DNA of 64,000 bases, taken from assembly GCA_963692995.1 (NCBI GenBank), contig OY843611.1:682001-746000 (forward strand). The letters run 5' to 3'. Of the stretch, positions 15,212-24,415 are shown piece after piece; within the stretch, counting starts at the first letter, position 1, and every line of letters starts with the position of its first letter. The notes under the pieces were generated by a model that had not been told where the DNA came from, did not search any database, and worked only from the letters and a program-made list of their open reading frames with translations. The stretch is from Bin87 sp963692995 (GTDB lineage: Bacteria; Chloroflexota; Dehalococcoidia; Lucifugimonadales; UBA3495). The position numbers and the translations under genes were made by a program.

Positions 15212-16204
15212 CTACGGAGTCAAGAACCACCCCGGCCCGGGTGTTGGCCCGTCACCGTCATACACGCTCTGCGCGTAGGCCGTCAACGCCGCTCCGGAGT
15301 CCAGGATCAAGCCGGATACGAAGAGCCAGATCAGGAAGATAAATATCGAAGCCAAAGGCCCGTACAGCAGATGCGAGGGCGCCGCATAGTTGAGGAAAAG
15401 GGAAAAGGCGTAGCTCGCCATCTCGAAGCCGACGCTTGCTCCCAGCGCGCCCACGATGGCCCACCGCCAGCGGACTTGGTGTTCCGGCACGTAGCGGTAC
15501 ACCAGCAGGAACGCAGTTACCGACAGCAGCCAGGCCAGTACTCCCGGCCACCAGGGCTGAACCGCAATCACGTTCGCTAGTCCCGTCAACTGCACCGCCC
15601 GCAGCGCGTTGGATGCCAGGTCGGGAACGGTTACGGAGGTCAGGATGCTGGACACCAGCAGCACCAGGGCGGTGGCGCTGAGGAATATGTACTCGCGAGT
15701 TTTCCCCAGAATGCCCACCTGAATCGGTTCGATTCCCCACATTCGGTTCACCACCACGCCGACGGCTCCAAAGAGCTTGACGGAACCCCACGCCAGGCCC
15801 AGCAAAGCCAATCCGCCGGCGATGCCGGCCGCCGCCAGATCATCGGTTGGCTGTAGCGTGGTCCAGTCAACGTTGGGCGGCAGCAGACCGTCCGAGATTG
15901 CCGTGAACCAGGTCTGGGCGCTGGCATCGCTTAGCACCAGGTCGAGAATTTGCAGCACCACCACCGAGACCGGGATCAGCGATATTACGCCGTAATAGGC
16001 AATGCCGGCGGTGAGCTGCTGGATGTCGTTGCGGGTTACCGCCGCCAGTATCGCCAACAGCACCCGCAGGGGACGCCAGCGTTGGGCGAGGCGCGTGATG
16101 GCCCGCCGCAGTTGGAAGGCTTTGAACACCAGCCGCAGTCGCAACAGCCGGTGATTGCGGCTGGCCCGGCTGGCCACCCGGTATAGCTTGGAATCAAAAG
16201 CCAT
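15212..16204 (-). CDS. YihY/virulence factor BrkB family membrane protein
   Basis: A 330-residue protein. I use ATG 16204 (MAFDSKLYRV), since a longer start at 16333 would overlap the signal peptidase gene. Six hydrophobic segments are seen, with the family signature QLTAGIAYYGVISLIPVSVVVLQIL at the first and VNRMWGIE after the third, then YRYVPEHQVRWRWAIVGALGASVGFE and the final SIFIFLIWLFVSGLILDSGAALTA. The family was once called ribonuclease BN in error and has no proven transport substrate. It lies 5 bp after the signal peptidase gene and is probably co-transcribed. Confidence 0.92.
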   Translation of the reverse strand: MAFDSKLYRVASRASRNHRLLRLRLVFKAFQLRRAITRLAQRWRPLRVLLAILAAVTRNDIQQLTAGIAYYGVISLIPVSVVVLQILDLVLSDASAQTWFTAISDGLLPPNVDWTTLQPTDDLAAAGIAGGLALLGLAWGSVKLFGAVGVVVNRMWGIEPIQVGILGKTREYIFLSATALVLLVSSILTSVTVPDLASNALRAVQLTGLANVIAVQPWWPGVLAWLLSVTAFLLVYRYVPEHQVRWRWAIVGALGASVGFEMASYAFSLFLNYAAPSHLLYGPLASIFIFLIWLFVSGLILDSGAALTAYAQSVYDGDGPTPGPGWFLTP

Positions 16205-16209
16205 CGTGA

Positions 16210-16758
16210 TCAGCGGGTTAGGCCGGTAGGCCCCGGTGTTCTTCGACCAAGCAGCGAGCGGGTCGGCAGCTTTAGCCACACTTTGCCGATAATTTTCCGG
16301 GCGGGCGCCGGGCCAATATGCCGGCTGTCCCAACTGTTCGCCCGGTTGTCTCCCATCAGAATGTACTCGTCCTCAGCGCACGGCCAGGACAGGTCCGGAC
16401 CTGGCGCGGCCCGCGCCGCCGGCGTCAAGTAGGGTTCGTGCAGCAACTCGTCCTCGATCCATATGGAGCCGTCCTTGCCGGCGCGAACGTATTCTCCGGG
16501 CAACCCCACCACTCGCTTGACACTGATCGAATCAGCCGCGTTGGAAGCGCTCGACGTTGGTATCGAGGCTACCACCATTACGCCCCGGCTGTAATTGTGG
16601 CCTCTGCGCCATATTGGCGCGATTAGTATCAAATCGCCATCCCGCAGCGCCGGGCTCATGCTGTCGCCCCGCACCAGGAACAGCGCCCGCATCAGGAACA
16701 GCGCCCGTTGCGGGAACAGCGCCCGCAGCGGGAACAGCGCCCGCAGCGGGAACGGCAT
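16210..16758 (-). CDS. lepB: signal peptidase I (S26 family) with repeated N-terminus
   Basis: A 182-residue S26 peptidase. The catalytic Ser is in RGDSMSPALRDGD and the catalytic Lys in SVKRVVGLPGE; box E is MGDNRANSWDSRHIG. It would cleave signal peptides on the outer face of the membrane. The N-terminus is odd: RALFPL/RALFPQ/RALFLM/RALFLV hexapeptides encoded by an 18-bp tandem repeat (16676-16758) replace a normal anchor helix. The true start could be an internal codon closer to RALFLVRGDSM; ATG 16758 is the only upstream ATG found. The gene precedes YihY by 5 bp. Confidence 0.85.
   Translation of the reverse strand: MPFPLRALFPLRALFPQRALFLMRALFLVRGDSMSPALRDGDLILIAPIWRRGHNYSRGVMVVASIPTSSASNAADSISVKRVVGLPGEYVRAGKDGSIWIEDELLHEPYLTPAARAAPGPDLSWPCAEDEYILMGDNRANSWDSRHIGPAPARKIIGKVWLKLPTRSLLGRRTPGPTGLTR
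16676..16758. repeat. 18-bp tandem repeat in the signal peptidase N-terminus
   Basis: About 4.6 copies of GGGAACAGCGCCCGCAGC at 16676, 16694, 16712, 16730 and a partial copy at 16748. They encode RALFPx hexapeptides. Length variation by slippage would change the anchor without shifting frame. Confidence 0.9.
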
Positions 16759-16822
16759 ATCGGGCGCAATGAACGGGCGGGGACGCGCAAGCCGGCCGGC
16801 CCCGGCGCGTACCGGCGCCGCG

Positions 16823-17659
16823 TCACCCTTCCTGCGGTTCCCAGGCGGGGTAGGAGCCGAGCACTTTCAGCATATCCACGCGACGGCGCAACCCTTCCAG
16901 CGCCGCCGCCACCTCCGTCTCGGCGCGGTGGCCCTCGCAATCGATCAGGAAGATATACCGGCCCAGCTCCTGCTTGGTGGGACGGCTTTCAATCTTTACC
17001 AGGTTGATGTTGCGACGGGCAAACTCACCGATGGAGTTGTAGAGGTTCCCCGGCCGGTCCACGGTGAAGGAGAAGCAGATGGAGGTTCGGTCGTGGCCGG
17101 TGGGATCATGGTCGTCGTGAGCAAGAACTACAAAACGAGTCTGGTTGGTGTCGTTGTCCTGGATGCCCTGATCCAGTATCTGCACGTCATAGATTTCGGT
17201 TGCGCGCTGTGGGCAGATGGCCGCCGCGGGGACTCGGCTGGACTGCATGTCGGCCACGGCGGCGGCAGTGCTCAGCGAGGCTTCCCTGGGCAATGTGGGG
17301 AAATGGGCTTCCAGATAGGTGCGGCACTGGGCCAGCGCCTGGGGATGCGAATAGATGACCTGCACCGATTCGGCGGGAACCCCCGGCGGGGCCACCAGGT
17401 AATGGTGGATGGGAATGACCACCTCGTTTCTGATGGACAGTCCTGACTGGGCAATCAGCAAGTCCAGCGTGAAGGTGACCGACCCTTCCAGGCTGTTCTC
17501 GATGGGAACCACGCCGGCGTCCAGCTTATCGCCGGCCACGGCAGTTCCTACGGCCAGGATGGTGGGGTAGGGAACGTGATCCGCCGCGGGCGCGTAGAGC
17601 AGGGCGGCCTGTTCGGTGTAAGTCCCCGCCGGGCCCAGGTAGCCGATTCGGTCAGTCAT
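16823..17659 (-). CDS. pheA: prephenate dehydratase
   Basis: A 278-residue monofunctional PheA. The start at ATG 17659 (MTDRIGYLGPAGTYTEQAAL) matches the family N-terminus; an upstream extension would overlap the KtrA gene. The dehydratase domain has GVVPIENSLEGSV and the catalytic TRF motif in NQTRFVVLA. A C-terminal ACT domain (about 195-275) has the Phe-binding ESRP motif in VKIESRPTKQELGRYIFLID, while the usual GALxxxL reads GNLYNSI. It converts prephenate to phenylpyruvate in the cytoplasm and is probably feedback-inhibited by Phe. No other aromatic pathway gene is nearby. Confidence 0.95.
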   Translation of the reverse strand: MTDRIGYLGPAGTYTEQAALLYAPAADHVPYPTILAVGTAVAGDKLDAGVVPIENSLEGSVTFTLDLLIAQSGLSIRNEVVIPIHHYLVAPPGVPAESVQVIYSHPQALAQCRTYLEAHFPTLPREASLSTAAAVADMQSSRVPAAAICPQRATEIYDVQILDQGIQDNDTNQTRFVVLAHDDHDPTGHDRTSICFSFTVDRPGNLYNSIGEFARRNINLVKIESRPTKQELGRYIFLIDCEGHRAETEVAAALEGLRRRVDMLKVLGSYPAWEPQEG

Positions 17660-17709
17660 AACTTTTCCCATCGTCCCGGAGGCGCGTTTCGTCCCGGAGG
17701 CGGGTTGCT

Positions 17710-18369
17710 TCACCGGGCGAAAACGCGTTCCACGTCCCCGTGGTTTCCGACGACCACCAGGACGTCGCCATCGTCAATGATCTCGTCGTCCGCGGGGTTC
17801 AAAATATACTCGCGACCTCGTCGCAGCACCATTACGGATACTCGGTGGCGCTGGGCTTCCGATCCCAGGCCGGCGTCGTGCAGAGTCAGGCCGCGCATAC
17901 GCTCCGGCGGGCGGAGCTTGTGAACGCCCGTGTCTGCGGTGATGTTCATAAACTCGACGTAGTTGGGGTTTAGCTCAAGGTTGGCCGCCCGCTCGGCGGC
18001 TTCTTCCTCCGGAAAGACCACCTTGTCGGCGCCCACCCGGTGCAGGATTTCCCCGTGCTGGGTGTCGGTGGCGCGGGCGACGACGTAGGGCAAGCCCATG
18101 GATTTGAGCAGCATGGTGGAGATGATGCTGGATTGGATCTGGCTGCCCAGGGCCACCACGGCCACGTCCATGTCGGCAATCCCCAGGTCGCGCAGGGCGG
18201 TCTCGCTGGTGGCGTTGGCCTCTACGGCGTAGGTGACCCGGCCCAGCATTTCCTGGACTTTCTGCTCATCCAGGTCAATGGCCAACACTTCGTGATCGCG
18301 CTGAAACAGCGTGCTGGCCAACCTGGCGCCGAAACGACCCAAACCGATTACGCAAACTTGTTTTGGCAT
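17710..18369 (-). CDS. ktrA: Trk/Ktr potassium uptake regulatory subunit (RCK protein)
   Basis: A 219-residue cytoplasmic gating subunit. The RCK_N domain starts VCVIGLGRFGARLAS with the NAD(H)/ATP-binding GLGRFG and acidic D33 after beta-2. An RCK_C domain follows (about 135-219, MRGLTLHDAGLG to VVVGNHGDVERVF). One RCK pair, as in KtrA, not the duplicated E. coli TrkA. It starts 5 bp after the stop of the membrane subunit gene, so the two form an operon. Confidence 0.95.
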   Translation of the reverse strand: MPKQVCVIGLGRFGARLASTLFQRDHEVLAIDLDEQKVQEMLGRVTYAVEANATSETALRDLGIADMDVAVVALGSQIQSSIISTMLLKSMGLPYVVARATDTQHGEILHRVGADKVVFPEEEAAERAANLELNPNYVEFMNITADTGVHKLRPPERMRGLTLHDAGLGSEAQRHRVSVMVLRRGREYILNPADDEIIDDGDVLVVVGNHGDVERVFAR

Positions 18370-18374
18370 GATGA

Positions 18375-19898
18375 CTATCCAATTCTAACGGGTTCTTCGG
18401 GGTAACGGTAGGTGGCGTCGGCCCGGGGCGCCAGCAGCATTATCAGCGTGAGCGGCCCCACTCGGCCCACCAGCATGGTGAACATGAAAATGATGGATCC
18501 GGCCAGGCTGAGCTGGGGCGAAGCGCCGGAGGACATGCCATTGGTCCCAAAGGCCGACACGGTATCGAACATCAGCGGCACAAACTCGATGTGCGGTTCG
18601 GTGTAGGTGAGAATGGGCACCACTACTCCGAGGAAAGCTACGCCCAGCAGGGCCACCAGCAGGGCGCGCGCCACCAGAGCCTGACCAATTTCCCGCCGAT
18701 AGATTTCCGCTCGAGGGTGGCGCAGCGCAGAAGACCGCGCCGCCACCAGGAGGACAGCGACGGTGTTGACCTTGATGCCACCGGCCACTGACGCTGTGGA
18801 GCCACCCACGAACATCAGTCCACCGAATACCAGGTGGGTAAAATCCGAAGTCGCTCCCCAGTCCAGCGCGGCGAAGCCGGCCGTGCGCCCGCTCACCCCA
18901 TGAAATAGCGCGGAGCCGAGTTTGCCCAGGCCCATGTACTCGCCCAGGACACCGTTCCATTCCGCGAAGAGGAACACCGACGTGGCGAAGGCATAAAGCA
19001 CAACGGTCAAAATGAGCACCAATTTGGTATCCAGCGAGAACCGCGTGAAATTGAACAGGAACAGGCCCCGCCACCGCCTCGTATCCAGTCGCGGGTTCCA
19101 GTTCCGACGCATATCTATAATGATCGGCCAGCCCAGCGCGCCGGCGAAAATTAGGGGCGTGATCACTGCCAACAGGAAGGGGTGAGCTTCCAGGGTGACC
19201 GCGTTGCCGCCGGTGGGAGCGTTGGGCAGTATGGAAAACCCGGCGTTGTTCAGCGCGGAAACCGACAAAAACAGCGATTGCCAGATGGTTTCGCCCAGGG
19301 AGAAATCGGCGACCGAACGCATCTCGAAGTAAATCAGCGCTGCGCCGACGAGGTATCCGACGCAGAAGGCGATGACGATGTTCCGAGCGATATAGGTGAG
19401 GTTCCTGGTGTATCCGGCGCCTACCGTATCCTGGTAAACGTCCTCCTCCAGCGCGGTAGCGCGCCGCCCCATGACCCCAATCAGCACGGTGGCGGCGGTA
19501 ATGAACTCCAGACCGCCCAGGAGCATGAGCAGGAAAATTACGATCTGCCCAAACAGCGACCAGAACACCGGAGTGTCCACCATCACCAATCCGGTAACGG
19601 TGGACGCCGATATGGCGGTGAAGAAGGCTGCCGGAATGGGGGCCGGGTTCCCGTCGGCGGCGGCCCAGGGAGTAGCCAGCAGCACGCCGCCGATCACGTT
19701 GAGCATCAGGAATATGAGGAGCAGCAGCAGCGGCGTGGATGACCAGCGGCGGGGCGGGACGCGATGCCGGCGGATGGGTACGCGGACCGGCGCCGGCCGG
19801 TATCCGGGCCGAAATACAGCCGGCTCATCGGAAGGCGTCTCCGAACCGGTTGGCGGCGGCTTGGCCGCCTCAATACTGCCGTCGGATGGATTATTCAC
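18375..19898 (-). CDS. ktrB: Trk/Ktr potassium uptake membrane subunit
   Basis: A 507-residue channel-like potassium transporter. The first ~65 residues are a cytoplasmic Pro/Arg-rich tail (APVRVPIRRHRVPPRRW). The four M1-P-M2 repeats have filter segments ASTVTGLVMV, LNNAGFSIL, SGRTAGFAAL and FGTNGMSSG, all with the conserved Gly. It forms the pore gated by the RCK protein encoded directly downstream. The operon is on the minus strand and divergent from leuS. RBS strength was not clear. Confidence 0.95.
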   Translation of the reverse strand: MNNPSDGSIEAAKPPPTGSETPSDEPAVFRPGYRPAPVRVPIRRHRVPPRRWSSTPLLLLLIFLMLNVIGGVLLATPWAAADGNPAPIPAAFFTAISASTVTGLVMVDTPVFWSLFGQIVIFLLMLLGGLEFITAATVLIGVMGRRATALEEDVYQDTVGAGYTRNLTYIARNIVIAFCVGYLVGAALIYFEMRSVADFSLGETIWQSLFLSVSALNNAGFSILPNAPTGGNAVTLEAHPFLLAVITPLIFAGALGWPIIIDMRRNWNPRLDTRRWRGLFLFNFTRFSLDTKLVLILTVVLYAFATSVFLFAEWNGVLGEYMGLGKLGSALFHGVSGRTAGFAALDWGATSDFTHLVFGGLMFVGGSTASVAGGIKVNTVAVLLVAARSSALRHPRAEIYRREIGQALVARALLVALLGVAFLGVVVPILTYTEPHIEFVPLMFDTVSAFGTNGMSSGASPQLSLAGSIIFMFTMLVGRVGPLTLIMLLAPRADATYRYPEEPVRIG

Positions 19899-20038
19899 GG
19901 GGATAACAGCGCCGGGCGACCATAGCGCCGGTTGGGAGTGGGTGTGGCAACCGGCGGCGCGCGCTGGTCACCGTAATTATGAGAAGGCGCAAGGATATGT
20001 CAATCGTTGCTCGGCATTTCGACGATCGTTACGGATGA

Positions 20039-20044
20039 TATAAT
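20039..20044 (+). promoter_or_regulatory. -10 element of leuS
   Basis: TATAAT lies 36 bases upstream of the leuS ATG in the 182-bp divergent gap from ktrB. No good -35 is seen at the right distance, and no T-box or leader peptide was recognised. Confidence 0.45.
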
Positions 20045-20080
20045 GTCTTCCACGAATGAATTTTTGAGGGCTGATTTCCT

Positions 20081-22558
20081 ATGACCACCGCCCATCGGCA
20101 GGTTGAGCTCCGCTTTAACGCCGTCGATATCGACCGCAAGTGGCAGGAGCGTTGGGAACGCGACGGCATCTACCGGGTCAGCGATGACGACCCGCGTCCC
20201 AAGTGGTTCGAGATGACCATGTACCCCTATCCCTCGGGGGATCTGCATATTGGCCACTGGTATGCCATGGCGCCGTCCGACGCCCATGCTCGTTTCCGGC
20301 GGATGCAGGGGTACAACGTGCTCCATCCCATCGGGTTCGACGCCTTCGGCCTGCCCGCCGAAAACGCGGCCATCTCCCGAGGCACCCATCCCTACGAGTG
20401 GACTATGTCCAACGTGGAGAACATGCGCCGGCAACTGCGGTCGATTGGGGCCATCTACGATTGGGACCGTGAGGTGGTCTGCTGCTTGCCGGAGTATTAT
20501 CGCTGGAACCAATGGTTCTTCATTAAGCTGTACGAAAAGGGCTTGGCCTACCGGGCCAGGGCTCCGGTGGTGTGGTGCCCGTCGTGCCAGACCGTGCTGG
20601 CCAACGAGCAGGTGCTCAACGGAGTTTGCGAGCGTTGCGATACTCCCATAACGCGCCGCGATTTCGAGCAGTGGTTCTTCAAGATCACCGACTACGCCGA
20701 TGAACTTCTGGACTTTGCAAGCCTGGAGGACTGGCCGGAAAAAATCCTTGCCATGCAACGCAACTGGATTGGTCGCAGCGCCGGCGTGGAGATCGGGTTC
20801 GACATCTCGGATTACAACATTGAGGAACGGGAGATTCGGACTTTTACCACCCGCATCGATACTATTTTCGGCGTGACCTTCCTGGCGCTGGCGCCGGAGC
20901 ATCCGCTGGTGGAAAAGCTGACCGCCGAGCATCGCCGCGCGGAGGTACAAGCCTACATTGACCAGGCGCGGGCCGCCTCCGAAATTGACCGCCTTTCCGC
21001 CGAGCGCGAGAAAACCGGCGTCTTTATCGGAGCCTACGCCCGCAATCGCCTCAACAACGAGAGCCTGCCTATTTACATCGCCGACTACGTGCTGACTACC
21101 TACGGCACCGGCGCCGTTATGGGCGTGCCGGCCCACGATCAGCGCGACTACGACTTCGCCCGCAAGTACCGCCTGCCCGTCCGCACGGTGATCGCGCCCA
21201 TCGATTGGGACGGCAGAGAGCCGGCGGAAGCCTACCTCGGCCCCGGCTTTATGACCAACTCGGGCGCATACGAGGGCATGACCGATGAAGAAGGCATGGC
21301 TGCCATCGCCAACGATGTGGAGCGCCGGGGCTGGGGGCGCCGGGCCGTTACCTATCGCCTGCGCGACTGGCTGATTTCCCGTCAGCGCTATTGGGGTACG
21401 CCCATTCCCATGGTGTACTGTGAGGACTGCGGCGTGCAGCCGGTGCCCGAAGCAGACCTGCCGGTGCTGCTCCCCGAGGACGCCGAGTTTCGGCCTACCG
21501 GCGAGTCGCCCCTGGCCATCAACGACTTGTTTGTCAACACCGTTTGCCCCAATTGCGGCGGGCCGGGCCGGCGGGAAACCGACACCATGGACACCTTCAT
21601 GGATTCGTCGTGGTACATGTTGCGCTACTGCACGCCCCAGTACGGCGACGGCCCATATGAACCGAAAATTGCCTCCCAGTGGATGCCGGTCCAGCAATAC
21701 ACCGGCGGCGCCGAGCACGCTGTGATGCACCTGCTGTACAGCCGGTTTTTCATCAAGTCGCTGCGCGACATGGGGTTGCTCCAAATTGACGAGCCCTTCC
21801 TGCGTCTCTTCAACCAGGGCGTGATCCTGGGCAGCGACCACGAAAAGATGAGCAAGAGCCGTGGCAACGTGGTCAACCCCGACGATGTGATCGAGCAAGT
21901 CGGCGCCGACGCCGTGCGCTGTTTCCTCATGTTCATCGGCCCCTGGGACCAGGGCGGCCCGTGGAGCGACGAAGGCATCAACGGCATCGTCCGCTGGCTG
22001 AATCGCCTTTGGGTCATGGTTGAACACGACCCCGCGCCGCTGGATGACCGGCCCACGGATCCAGCGGCGGTGCGCGACACTCAGCGCATTCTGCACCGTA
22101 CCATTCGCAAATGCTACGACGATCTGGACAAGTTCAAGTTCAACACGACCATCGCCGCGCTGATGGAGTTGGTGAATCACCTGAGCAAGGTTTGGAATGA
22201 TCAATCAGTGGACTCCGCGACGTGGCGGGAATGCGTGGACAAGTTCTTGCTGATGCTGGCCCCCATCGCTCCCCACGTGGCCGAAGAGCTGTGGGAACAA
22301 ACCGGACACGGCTACAGCGTCCACCAGCAGCCTTTCCCGGCCTGGGATGAAGAGTTGACGGCCGAGGACGAGTTGACCCTGGTGGTGCAGGTGAACGGCC
22401 GCTTGCGGGACCGCATCAGCGTCCCCGCCAGCCTCGATGAGGCAGAGGCGAAGATGCGCGCCTTGGACAGCCAGCGCGTGCAGACGCATATCGACGGCAA
22501 AACCGTGCGCAAGGTGGTGTACGTTCCCGGCCGGCTGGTGAATGTGGTAGTGGGCTGA
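20081..22558 (+). CDS. leuS: leucine--tRNA ligase
   Basis: An 825-residue class I synthetase of bacterial length. The HIGH motif is at residues 56-59 (GDLHIGHWY) and KMSKS at 589-593 (HEKMSKSRGN). The CP1 editing domain contains TTRIDTIFGVTF and YGTGAVMGVPAHDQRD with the conserved Asp of the editing site. Zinc-knuckle cysteines are in WCPSCQTVLANEQV and CERCDTPI, and CPNCGGPGRRETDTMDTF carries the second. The anticodon-binding domain follows. It charges tRNA-Leu in the cytoplasm. The corrin-synthesis genes follow within 12 bp, so leuS may head that operon. Confidence 0.98.
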   Translation: MTTAHRQVELRFNAVDIDRKWQERWERDGIYRVSDDDPRPKWFEMTMYPYPSGDLHIGHWYAMAPSDAHARFRRMQGYNVLHPIGFDAFGLPAENAAISRGTHPYEWTMSNVENMRRQLRSIGAIYDWDREVVCCLPEYYRWNQWFFIKLYEKGLAYRARAPVVWCPSCQTVLANEQVLNGVCERCDTPITRRDFEQWFFKITDYADELLDFASLEDWPEKILAMQRNWIGRSAGVEIGFDISDYNIEEREIRTFTTRIDTIFGVTFLALAPEHPLVEKLTAEHRRAEVQAYIDQARAASEIDRLSAEREKTGVFIGAYARNRLNNESLPIYIADYVLTTYGTGAVMGVPAHDQRDYDFARKYRLPVRTVIAPIDWDGREPAEAYLGPGFMTNSGAYEGMTDEEGMAAIANDVERRGWGRRAVTYRLRDWLISRQRYWGTPIPMVYCEDCGVQPVPEADLPVLLPEDAEFRPTGESPLAINDLFVNTVCPNCGGPGRRETDTMDTFMDSSWYMLRYCTPQYGDGPYEPKIASQWMPVQQYTGGAEHAVMHLLYSRFFIKSLRDMGLLQIDEPFLRLFNQGVILGSDHEKMSKSRGNVVNPDDVIEQVGADAVRCFLMFIGPWDQGGPWSDEGINGIVRWLNRLWVMVEHDPAPLDDRPTDPAAVRDTQRILHRTIRKCYDDLDKFKFNTTIAALMELVNHLSKVWNDQSVDSATWRECVDKFLLMLAPIAPHVAEELWEQTGHGYSVHQQPFPAWDEELTAEDELTLVVQVNGRLRDRISVPASLDEAEAKMRALDSQRVQTHIDGKTVRKVVYVPGRLVNVVVG

Positions 22559-22570
22559 CCGGCGTTGCGA

Positions 22571-23218
22571 ATGAACCTCGTTGAAAAATACGCTCTGCTG
22601 CCGGAGGAGATCGACCGGCAGAGTTTGGTCATGGTGGCGGACAGCCTGCGCGACGATGCCAATGCCGCCGGCTTGTCCGATGCGGAGCGGTACGTGCTCC
22701 ATCGCATTGTGCGGGCCGAAGGGGACCCGGCCATCGCAGGAGAAGTGCGCTTCAGCGACGGGGCCGTTGCCGCGGCGCTGGACTCGCTGCGGCAAATCCG
22801 TCGCGTGGTCACCGACGTGCGCATGGTGCAGGTTGGCATATCCCGGGTTGCCCTGAACCGTCGCAGCGTGGAAACCGCCTGCCTCATCGACGCGCCCCAG
22901 GTCGCCGAGCGCGCTCGGCGTGAAGGTACGACGCGCAGCGTAGCCGCCGTGCGGGAGCTGGCGCCGCAGATGGACGGCGCCGTGCTGGCCATTGGCAACG
23001 CTCCCACGGCCCTGCTGGCGCTGCTAGATTTGATCGACGCCGGCCAGGCGGCGCCGGCCGCGGTAATCGGTATGCCGGTGGGCTTTGTGGCCTGCCCCGA
23101 ATCCAAAGCCGAGTTGGCGGCGCGAGACGTGCCGCATATCACTATCCTGGGACGCCGCGGGGGAAGTTCGGCCGCGGCCGCTACCGTGAACGCCCTGCTT
23201 GACCTGCTGGAGGATTGA
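22571..23218 (+). CDS. cbiC: cobalt-precorrin-8 methylmutase
   Basis: A 215-residue CbiC/CobH protein, ATG 22571. It has the family segments IDRQSLVMVADSLRDD, LHRIVRAEGDPAIAG, the catalytic His region, and VIGMPVGFVACPESKAEL near the C-terminus. It moves the C11 methyl to C12, giving cobyrinic acid, the last ring reaction of the corrin route. First of eight corrin genes here, starting 12 bp after leuS and ending 5 bp before the cbiX start. Confidence 0.95.
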   Translation: MNLVEKYALLPEEIDRQSLVMVADSLRDDANAAGLSDAERYVLHRIVRAEGDPAIAGEVRFSDGAVAAALDSLRQIRRVVTDVRMVQVGISRVALNRRSVETACLIDAPQVAERARREGTTRSVAAVRELAPQMDGAVLAIGNAPTALLALLDLIDAGQAAPAAVIGMPVGFVACPESKAELAARDVPHITILGRRGGSSAAAATVNALLDLLED

Positions 23219-23223
23219 CCGCC

Positions 23224-24123
23224 ATGCCCGACAAAAACAATGTCAACGGCGATAACGCCGGCTGGGGCGTGGTGCTGCTGTGCCACGGCAGCCAACGGGG
23301 AGCGAGCCGCGATGAGTGCTCCTGCGCCTGGGCCGCCGACGGGGGCCGGTTCCCGGCTTGGTGCCTGGGCTGCCCCAATACGCCGGTGGGACTGCGGGAA
23401 GCAGCGCGGCGTCTGGCGGAATCACTAAGCGACGATGCCGAACAGGTCATTGTGTCCTGCCTGGAGTTTCTGCCCCCGCACCCGCCCGAAGCGGTATCGA
23501 TACTGGCCGAGGCCGGACTGAACCGAGTCATCATCGCTCCCTATCTGCTGGGCAACGGCAAGCACGCTACCCTGGAAATGACCGAGGTGCTGGAGGACAT
23601 TGCCGCCCAGACGCCCAATGTGGAAGTCCGTCTGGCCGATGGCCTGGGCGCTGACCTCCGCATCGCCGAACTGGTGCGGGACCGCATCGCGGCGTTGCCG
23701 GACCGAGTGCGGGAACCGGCCGGCGCCGGGCCGGCGGGCATCCTGCTGGTCAAGGCCGGCACCCAGACCCGGTACGACGATTGCCGCTGGCTAAAGGAAC
23801 TGGGCAGTTGGGTGGAACGGGATTTGGGAGACGGCTACGCGGTGGCCGTGGCGCAATCCCACTACGGCGATCCCACCATGGAACACGCCGCCGCCGAGCT
23901 GGTTCACCGGCGCGGTGTGGGCAGCATCATCTGCGCGCCATACATCTTCTTCCCCGGCCTGATCCTCCGCCGCAACGTTCTGGGCACAATGCGCCAGTTG
24001 CAGGAAGAGTATCCCGACATCCCAATGTCGGTCGCGCCGCCCCTGGGCGTGGACGACCGGCTGGTGGCGGTGGCCAGCGACCGGGTGCGGGCGGCGAAAG
24101 CCCCTTTGATGGCCCCGGCATAA
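23224..24123 (+). CDS. cbiX: sirohydrochlorin cobaltochelatase (CbiX type) with a Cys-rich insert
   Basis: A 299-residue long-form chelatase made of two CbiX modules. The start ATG 23224 follows GGAGG by 10 bases. The first module has the metal-binding H21 in VVLLCHGSQRG; the second has AQSHYGDPTMEHAAAE. An insert soon after the first His contains four cysteines, C32-x-C34 and C47-x2-C50 (RDECSCAW then PAWCLGCPNTP), which most CbiX proteins lack and which could bind a metal or an Fe-S centre. Function is cobalt insertion into sirohydrochlorin, the first committed anaerobic-route step. Confidence 0.92.
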   Translation: MPDKNNVNGDNAGWGVVLLCHGSQRGASRDECSCAWAADGGRFPAWCLGCPNTPVGLREAARRLAESLSDDAEQVIVSCLEFLPPHPPEAVSILAEAGLNRVIIAPYLLGNGKHATLEMTEVLEDIAAQTPNVEVRLADGLGADLRIAELVRDRIAALPDRVREPAGAGPAGILLVKAGTQTRYDDCRWLKELGSWVERDLGDGYAVAVAQSHYGDPTMEHAAAELVHRRGVGSIICAPYIFFPGLILRRNVLGTMRQLQEEYPDIPMSVAPPLGVDDRLVAVASDRVRAAKAPLMAPA

Positions 24124-24181
24124 CCCCGGCGTCTAGGGGCGCCTAGCTGCCCCGAATTGAGGCGCAGCTCTGATCAGGAAC

Positions 24182-24230
24182 CGTCATCCCCGCGCCGCCA
24201 GCGTCATCCCCCGCGAAAGCGGGAATCCGG
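24182..24230. repeat. GTCATTCC-family repeat pair
   Basis: Two degenerate copies (CGTCATCCCCGCGCC and CGTCATCCCCCGCGAAAG with a mirror arm) lie in the 292-bp gap between cbiX and the Uma2 gene. The same gap also has a TAAAAT -10-like hexamer near 24360, before the Uma2 start. Confidence 0.65.
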
Positions 24231-24415
24231 AGACCTGCGCCATCAGCAAAGGTGAGTAGCGCCAGGATCTCCCGGGTTTTGGCCTAAGTCCGGAATAACG
24301 TGCCCGCTCTGGACCGCTGCTTTTGCCGGCGCGAGTTTCGCATATCTTATCAAATAGGGTAAAATTGCAGGGTGAACTATCCAACGGGCAACGCCCGGCG
24401 CCATCGAGATCTGCC

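Noticed and set aside
19899..20080. T-box leader upstream of leuS
   Set aside because: No specifier hairpin or T-box consensus was seen in the 182-bp gap.
20000..22204. Long open frame on the minus strand antisense to leuS
   Set aside because: It mirrors leuS codons, has no family motifs, and is explained by GC-rich codon bias.
22559..22570. Cobalamin riboswitch or other leader before the corrin operon
   Set aside because: Only 12 bases separate leuS from cbiC, and no B12-box-like motif was seen upstream of leuS or cbiD.
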